A stretch of DNA of 11,020 nt from an uncultured Clostridia bacterium (GTDB lineage: Bacteria > Bacillota > Clostridia > TANB77 > CAG-508), in the NCBI GenBank assembly GCA_948517135.1, contig CAORJJ010000070.1, positions 1 through 11,020 of the forward strand, in the 5' to 3' direction. The first letter of the stretch is position 1; each line of letters opens with the position of its first letter. A program made the translations under genes and the position numbers. The notes below the pieces were generated by a model. That model did no database searches and was not told the origin of the DNA. It saw only the letters and a list, made by a program, of their open reading frames with translations. Shown piece by piece: positions 7,086 through 11,020 of the stretch.

Positions 7086-7838
7086 ATGTTTCAAGAGAGT
7101 ATCATAATAATTAAAGGAAGCTTTTCGCAGTTTAAAGGAACTGGAATGTATATGGCTTTATTCTTTTTTTCCATGATATATATTTTTTTAAAAGAAGATG
7201 ATAAAAAGAAAAAAGCATTTTTTGTTTATTATCCATTAATAATATTTTTTATAACATTAAATCCAATATTTAATAAAATTGTTGGAAAAGTGTTTAATGG
7301 AAGTGTATATTGGAGGATGTTCTGGATGCTTCCTTTAGGAAGTACAATAGCATATGCAAGTGTAAAAATTATTAATGAAGGAAAAAAACAGACAGAAAGA
7401 ATATTAGCATGTATAGGAATAATAGTTACAATTATTCTTAGTGGAAGCTTTATTTATAATAAAGCAAATTATACTCCAATAGGTAATTTGTATAAAGTTC
7501 CAGATGAGTCTGTACGAATTGCACAACTTATAGGGGCAGATGATTTAAAAAATAAAAAAGCATTTACATCTGAAAAATTAGTTCCTTATATAAGACAAGT
7601 TGATGCAAGTATATCTCTAGCATATAAAAGAGAACCTAGTGGAAACTATTCTAAAAATAAATTTGTACAAACAATGTATTCAGGGAATGTTGAGAATATT
7701 ACAAAACTTGCAAAGGAAAGTAATTGTAATTACATTGTTATGGACAAAGGAATTGTACTTAGTTTAGATTTTTTCTACTTTAATTTTAATCCTATGGCAG
7801 AAACAGAACATTATGTTATTTATAAATTGGAAAGTTAA
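7086..7838 (+). CDS. DUF6077-like protein, C-terminal part (helices plus extracytoplasmic tail)
   Basis: The 250-aa frame starts with a short amphipathic stretch, then helices near 20-36, 43-60, 77-95 and 105-124, with VYWRMFWMLPLG (74-85). A hydrophilic domain of about 125 residues follows, containing VPYIRQVDASISLAYKR (166-182) and SNCNYIVMDKG (212-222). The WR-FW-LP and IRQ-DASI patterns belong to the same DUF6077-type proteins as the preceding frame, and the two frames are in register, separated only by TAA and four codons. The soluble tail resembles the outer-face C-terminal domains of polytopic glycosyltransferases. If it is translated on its own from the purine-rich site at 7074-7083, the protein could still assemble from two chains, but this is inference. 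No independent family known to me consists of this half alone. Confidence 0.65.
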   Translation: MFQESIIIIKGSFSQFKGTGMYMALFFFSMIYIFLKEDDKKKKAFFVYYPLIIFFITLNPIFNKIVGKVFNGSVYWRMFWMLPLGSTIAYASVKIINEGKKQTERILACIGIIVTIILSGSFIYNKANYTPIGNLYKVPDESVRIAQLIGADDLKNKKAFTSEKLVPYIRQVDASISLAYKREPSGNYSKNKFVQTMYSGNVENITKLAKESNCNYIVMDKGIVLSLDFFYFNFNPMAETEHYVIYKLES

Positions 7839-7844
7839 AAAATT

Positions 7845-7849
7845 GGAGG
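7845..7849 (+). promoter_or_regulatory. Ribosome binding site of galE
   Basis: GGAGG lies 7 bases before the ATG at 7857, in the 18-bp gap after the DUF6077-like gene, and supports that start. Confidence 0.7.
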
Positions 7850-7856
7850 AATATTT

Positions 7857-8855
7857 ATGAAAATTTTAGTAACAGGTGGATTAGGTTTTATTGGTTCACA
7901 TACAGTAGTTGAACTTGCAAATTCTAATTTTGAAGTTGTAATTGCAGATAATCTTTATAATAGTAAAGAAGATGTTTTAGAAAAATTAGAAAAAATTACA
8001 GGTAAGAAGTTTAAATTGTATAAATATGATTTAACTGATAAAACAAAAGTTGAAGAAATATTTAATAAAGAAAATATAGATGGAGTAATTCATTTTGCAG
8101 GTTATAAAGCTGTTGGAGAATCTGTAAGAGAACCTCTTATGTATTATCAAAATAATTTAATTTCTACTATAAATCTTTTAGAGGTTATGAAAAAGTATAA
8201 TGTTAAAAAATTTGTATTTTCATCATCAGCTACTGTTTATGGAGATAATGGATATACTAGATATGTTGAATCAATGGGAAGAGGAGAAACAACAAGTCCA
8301 TATGGAACTACAAAGGCAATGATAGAAAAAATCTTAGAAGATTTATATTATTCAGATAATTCATGGAATATAACATTACTTAGATATTTTAATCCAGTTG
8401 GAGCACATGAATCTGGATTAATAGGTGAAGAACCAAATGGAATACCAAATAACTTAATGCCATATGTAATGAAAGTTGCAAGTGGAAAATTAGAACAATT
8501 AAGTATTTTTGGAAATGATTATCAAACAGTAGATGGAACAGGGGTAAGAGATTATATACATGTTGTAGATTTAGCTAAAGGTCATGTTAAAGCTCTAGAA
8601 AATGCACCAGCAGGTTTAAATACTTATAACTTAGGTTCTGGAAAAGGTGTTAGTGTATTAGAACTTGTAACAACATTTGAAAAAGTAAATAATATAAAAG
8701 TAAATTATAAAGTTGTAGATAGAAGACCAGGAGATTTGCCGGAATATTATGCAGATGCATCAAAAGCATTTGAAGAATTAAGATGGAAAACAGAAAAAAC
8801 AATAGAAGATATTTGCAGAGACTCTTGGAATTATGAAAGAAAAATGAATAATTAA
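7857..8855 (+). CDS. galE: UDP-glucose 4-epimerase
   Basis: GalE interconverts UDP-glucose and UDP-galactose (some members also the N-acetyl forms) through a transient oxidation at C4 using tightly bound NAD. The 332-aa length is typical. Seen in the sequence are the NAD-binding TGGLGFIG (6-13), HFAGYKAVGES (79-89), SSSATVYGD (122-130) with catalytic Ser124, SPYGTTK (147-153) with Tyr149 and Lys153 of the short-chain dehydrogenase YxxxK motif, LRYFNPVGAH (174-183), GTGVRDYIHVVDLA (227-240) and RRPGDLPEYYADASKA (283-298). The catalytic numbering coincides with that of E. coli GalE. It is the last gene before a terminator and probably supplies a galactose-type donor to the locus transferases. 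The galE assignment is firm. Specificity for UDP-GlcNAc/GalNAc is not decided by what I can see. Confidence 0.96.
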   Translation: MKILVTGGLGFIGSHTVVELANSNFEVVIADNLYNSKEDVLEKLEKITGKKFKLYKYDLTDKTKVEEIFNKENIDGVIHFAGYKAVGESVREPLMYYQNNLISTINLLEVMKKYNVKKFVFSSSATVYGDNGYTRYVESMGRGETTSPYGTTKAMIEKILEDLYYSDNSWNITLLRYFNPVGAHESGLIGEEPNGIPNNLMPYVMKVASGKLEQLSIFGNDYQTVDGTGVRDYIHVVDLAKGHVKALENAPAGLNTYNLGSGKGVSVLELVTTFEKVNNIKVNYKVVDRRPGDLPEYYADASKAFEELRWKTEKTIEDICRDSWNYERKMNN

Positions 8856-8859
8856 TTAG

Positions 8860-8899
8860 AAAAGAGACATGCTTTAAATTGCAGCATGTCCCTTTTTTT
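8860..8899 (+). terminator. Intrinsic terminator after galE (possibly bidirectional)
   Basis: An inverted repeat pairs 8860-8873 (AAAAGAGACATGCT) with 8883-8896 (AGCATGTCCCTTTT). It has one A-C mismatch, a 9-base loop and a run of seven T at 8893-8899. It starts 5 bp after the galE stop and should end the polysaccharide operon. In the other direction the stem is followed by TTTT, so it may also terminate the convergent minus-strand gene. Confidence 0.9.
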
Positions 8900-8910
8900 A
8901 TCATGTTTTG

Positions 8911-9195
8911 TTATAGAGAATTAAGTTTGTCTGTTAAACTTCTACGTTCCCGCTCAAAATATGCGATTGCAATTTGTGGTGAGTAATTTCCATTTGCTAC
9001 CTTATCCAAAATATCAGAATAGGTTCTTTCCAAGCGTGGAAAGTAGTTAAACTTAGGTTTTTGTTTTTTGAGCTCCTGAACGACTTTCTTTTGAGAGTCG
9101 TTTTTGACAGTTGTTTCAAGTTGCATTATAACGAGCCGAACAAAGTCGATGATATTGTTTAACTCATTAAATTTATTATCTCTCCGTCTAGCCAT
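8911..9195 (-). CDS. Small basic protein of unknown function (94 aa)
   Basis: I do not recognise the family. The protein begins MARRRDNKFNELNN and is hydrophilic. It has a likely helical segment near 10-40 (IIDFVRLVIMQLETT), a basic KKQKPKFNYFPRLERTY region (about 43-60) and a second likely helix ending in YFERERRSLTDKLNSL. There is no signal peptide or membrane helix. I place the start at the ATG 9195-9193 because AAGGAG sits 8 bases upstream. A longer version from TTG at 9216 would translate that ribosome binding site as SRRREF and is less likely. Base composition is clearly higher than in the neighbours (about 35% GC over the counted 240 bases, against about 23% in a galE sample), it lies on the opposite strand, and it has its own promoter. 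It may be an inserted or long-resident housekeeping-like gene. A nucleic-acid-binding or regulatory role is only a guess from its basic character. Confidence 0.72.
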   Translation of the reverse strand: MARRRDNKFNELNNIIDFVRLVIMQLETTVKNDSQKKVVQELKKQKPKFNYFPRLERTYSDILDKVANGNYSPQIAIAYFERERRSLTDKLNSL

Positions 9196-9232
9196 AAATT
9201 CTCTCCTTCTGGACAATAGTCCTACTGTTTTT

Positions 9233-9246
9233 TTAAAACGTTTACA
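9233..9246 (-). promoter_or_regulatory. cre-like operator at the start site of the minus-strand gene
   Basis: Read on the minus strand, TGTAAACGTTTTAA matches the CcpA catabolite-responsive element pattern TGTAAACGTTTACA at 12 of 14 positions, with the central CG intact. It begins roughly at the expected transcription start, where CcpA or another LacI-family repressor would block transcription. The last C of the loose consensus is missing, so the assignment is tentative. Confidence 0.4.
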
Positions 9247-9252
9247 TAAAGT

Positions 9253-9281
9253 ATTATATCATATATATATACAAATAACAA
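9253..9281 (-). promoter_or_regulatory. SigA-type promoter of the minus-strand small gene
   Basis: On the minus strand the -35 box TTGTTA (9281-9276) and the -10 box TATAAT (9258-9253) are separated by exactly 17 bases, and TGA before the -10 makes it an extended -10 promoter. It drives the gene starting at 9195, leaving a leader of about 50 bases. Confidence 0.75.
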
Positions 9282-9327
9282 GAATATAATTTACACAGAA
9301 TTTTCACAATTACGAGGCAACAAATTA

Positions 9328-9356
9328 TTGAAAAGAATATACTTACATGATATAAT
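9328..9356 (+). promoter_or_regulatory. SigA-type promoter of the acyltransferase gene
   Basis: The boxes TTGAAA (9328-9333) and TATAAT (9351-9356) are separated by 17 bases, again with TGA before the -10 as an extended -10. It lies 28 bp before the ATG at 9384 and marks the start of a second transcription unit. It is divergent from the small minus-strand gene. Confidence 0.8.
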
Positions 9357-9370
9357 ACTGGAATAAAATT

Positions 9371-9377
9371 AGAGGAG
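9371..9377 (+). promoter_or_regulatory. Ribosome binding site of the acyltransferase gene
   Basis: AGAGGAG lies 6 bases before the ATG at 9384 and fixes that start. Confidence 0.7.
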
Positions 9378-9383
9378 TACAAA

Positions 9384-10958
9384 ATGAAAAGAAATAGAAA
9401 TTTAGATATTGTAAGAGCTCTTGCAGTATTAGCAGTTGTTATATATCACATAAGTGTTATCACTAATATAAATATACCAATAAAGCCACTTCATGATATA
9501 CTAAAATTTGGTGGTGAATTTGGTGTAACAGTTTTCTTTATATTAAGTGGTTTTGCTATATATTCTTCAATGAAACGTTCAGGGAAGGATTTTAAATATT
9601 ATAATTTTATTACTAAAAGATTAAGTAGAATTTTACCACAATATTATATTTCATTAGCAATATTATTATTATTCACAAATATGGCAGTATATTTGAATCT
9701 GAGTAATATTGGAAATATATTTTCTCATATATTTTTATTTCATGATTGGTATCCTAGTTTTCAAGGCGCAATATCAGGCGTATGTTGGACATTGGGTGTA
9801 ATATTCCAATTTTATCTTATTTCACCATTAATTTTTTATTGCATAGAAAAAAAACCAAAATTAACAGTATTTTTAAGTGTTATTTTTTCTGTTTGCATGA
9901 AAGCATTTATATATCATTTTGTTATTGCAAAATCAATTAATGGAGATTTAGGAACTTCTTATTATTTTGGACTTGGAAGAACAATTATAACTGCTTTAGA
10001 TACATTTGTTATAGGAATGTTCTTAGGAAGATATGTTAAAGTACCAGAAGATAATAAGAAAATTATTTTAAATATTTTGGGACTTGCTATAAGTACTGCT
10101 ATATTTATTGTTTGGATATATGTGGCTGAAAAAAATATTTTATATTCAGATTCAGTAATAGGATATGTTTGGCATACAGGATTGGCAATTATTTTAGGAG
10201 TAATGATGTATTTTTTTGCTAACATAAAATTACCACTTGAAAATCCAATATTAAAAGCATTACTATTTATTTCAAAATATGAGTATGGAATTTATATTTG
10301 GCATTTACTTATGATAAATGCGTTATGTAATAACTCAGAATTTATAATGCAATATATAGTTTGGCAAAGAAAAATTACTTATGTAATATTATTAGGTTTA
10401 TCAATTGCATCAGGAGTATTAATGACAGAAATAATTGATAGTATTAATTTTAAAGAAATGTATTTAAAATTAAAAGAACCAATAATAAATACAGCAAAAG
10501 GTGGTATAGTAATTTTTAGCTGTATACTTGTGTATAAATCAATATGTGTCTTACCAGAAACTTATAATAATTTTAAAATAGCATTAAAAGATGAAGTAAT
10601 ATTTGATCTTGAGTCAGAGAAAATTGCAGAAAATGTAAGAAATAAAATTGAAGAAGATAAAACTTATGCTTATATAGATACTAAAGATACAGGTTATGAA
10701 AACTTTTTTGAATTAAGATATTTTTTATCACCAAGAAAATCTATTCATTACAATATATATTGTGATGGGGTGAATGAAGCAGATATAGATCAAATTTTTG
10801 AATTATTAAATAATCTTGATGTTGATTATTATATTATTAGAAATTCACCTAAATTAGAAAATTATTTTAATTGTGAATATGATAAAGAAAAAGGAACAGT
10901 ACTTAAGAAAAATAAGAATGCAACAAGTCTAGATGATTTATTTGAAAAGGAAGTATAA
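9384..10958 (+). CDS. Membrane acyltransferase family 3 (OafA-like) with an extra C-terminal domain
   Basis: The first 350 residues are an acyltransferase-3 domain. The start RNRNLDIVRALAVLAVVIYH carries Arg11 and catalytic-type His22. GVTVFFILSGFAIYSS (47-62), RLSRILPQYY (79-88), WTLGVIFQFYLISPL (135-149) and SKYEYGIYIWHLL (297-309) follow, with about ten membrane helices. Family members move acetyl or other acyl groups across the membrane onto extracytoplasmic sugars, so it probably decorates the polysaccharide. Two points are odd. The motif usually written W-(S/T)-L-x-x-E has Ile at position 140 where Glu is common. After a last helix near 373-389 the protein also carries a hydrophilic domain of about 130 residues with ELRYFLSPRKS (about 446-456) and LDVDYYIIRNSP. 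Such tails are known from polytopic glycosyltransferases. Total length is 524 aa, against about 350-400 for single-domain members. The acyl group and acceptor are unknown. Confidence 0.87.
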   Translation: MKRNRNLDIVRALAVLAVVIYHISVITNINIPIKPLHDILKFGGEFGVTVFFILSGFAIYSSMKRSGKDFKYYNFITKRLSRILPQYYISLAILLLFTNMAVYLNLSNIGNIFSHIFLFHDWYPSFQGAISGVCWTLGVIFQFYLISPLIFYCIEKKPKLTVFLSVIFSVCMKAFIYHFVIAKSINGDLGTSYYFGLGRTIITALDTFVIGMFLGRYVKVPEDNKKIILNILGLAISTAIFIVWIYVAEKNILYSDSVIGYVWHTGLAIILGVMMYFFANIKLPLENPILKALLFISKYEYGIYIWHLLMINALCNNSEFIMQYIVWQRKITYVILLGLSIASGVLMTEIIDSINFKEMYLKLKEPIINTAKGGIVIFSCILVYKSICVLPETYNNFKIALKDEVIFDLESEKIAENVRNKIEEDKTYAYIDTKDTGYENFFELRYFLSPRKSIHYNIYCDGVNEADIDQIFELLNNLDVDYYIIRNSPKLENYFNCEYDKEKGTVLKKNKNATSLDDLFEKEV

Positions 10959-10961
10959 ATT

Positions 10962-11020
10962 ATGATAATGTTAGCAGTATATTTGATATTATTAATTTCT
11001 ATTGGAATAAATTTTATAAT
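10962..11020 (+). CDS. 5' end of another membrane-protein gene (partial)
   Basis: The frame begins at the ATG 10962, 3 bp after the acyltransferase stop and 8 bases behind AAGGAAG (10947-10953), and runs off the right edge. The visible residues MIMLAVYLILLISIGINFI form one hydrophobic helix. A start at the ATG 10968 is also possible. Nothing beyond a membrane location can be said. The hydrophobic opening is reminiscent of the DUF6077-like protein at 6033, but also of many polymerases. Confidence 0.6.
   Translation, partial: MIMLAVYLILLISIGINFI

Noticed and set aside
8650..8904. Minus-strand open frame opposite the end of galE
   Set aside because: It covers conserved GalE sequence and the terminator hairpin. 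The translation is Leu/Phe-rich shadow sequence.
9193..9216. Longer start (TTG at 9216) for the small minus-strand gene
   Set aside because: The extra seven codons are the ribosome binding site itself (AGAAGGAGAG). The ATG at 9195 is correctly spaced from it.
9104..9289. Plus-strand open frame opposite the small minus-strand gene
   Set aside because: It runs through the promoter and operator of the minus-strand gene, has no ribosome binding site, and the minus-strand frame has all the expected signals.
9250..9359. Invertible promoter segment flanked by 13-base inverted repeats
   Set aside because: The repeats are just the two extended -10 boxes plus flanking bases. Inversion would recreate the same outward-facing arrangement, and no recombinase gene is in the window.
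9962..10225. Minus-strand open frame inside the acyltransferase gene
   Set aside because: It is antisense to membrane helices of an intact family member and has no start signals of its own.
1..11020. CRISPR array, tRNA, rRNA or insertion sequence
   Set aside because: I saw no spaced direct repeats, no cloverleaf-like segment and no transposase frame. Gaps between genes are mostly under 30 bp, and the largest (9196-9383) is explained by two promoters.

Overview
The window is very AT-rich (about 23-25% GC in the main genes). It uses strong AGGAGG-type ribosome binding sites and short or overlapping intergenic gaps, and TGA works as a stop codon (the polymerase gene ends in TGA at 6034-6036). 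This fits a low-GC Firmicute, most likely a Clostridia-type gut or environmental bacterium, rather than a mollicute with a reassigned TGA. I cannot name the species.

The window is a surface-polysaccharide (capsule or exopolysaccharide) locus of the Wzx/Wzy type. From left to right the plus strand holds the 3' end of an unidentified gene, a DegT-like PLP aminotransferase, a FemAB/GNAT-type acyl or aminoacyl transferase, a GT4 glycosyltransferase, a Wzx-type flippase, a Wzy-type polymerase, a DUF6077-like polytopic protein that resembles a GT-C transferase, and galE. A hairpin terminator follows galE. These genes are tightly packed with no internal terminator and read as one operon whose promoter lies upstream of the window. 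The plausible scheme is: sugar precursor supply (GalE, aminotransferase), assembly and decoration on the cytoplasmic face (GT4, FemAB-like), export (Wzx), then polymerisation and further modification on the outer face (Wzy, DUF6077-like).

Two adjacent-module membrane genes are interrupted. The flippase is split by a +1 frameshift near 3921-3930. The DUF6077-like gene is split by a single in-frame TAA at 7071-7073. The genes between and around them are intact.

Between 8911 and 9195, on the minus strand, lies a small unrecognised gene with about 35% GC. It has its own strong promoter and a cre-like palindrome at its start site. Back to back with it, from a second strong promoter, a second polysaccharide module begins. 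That module has a membrane acyltransferase with an unusual C-terminal domain and the first 59 bases of another membrane-protein gene that runs off the window.
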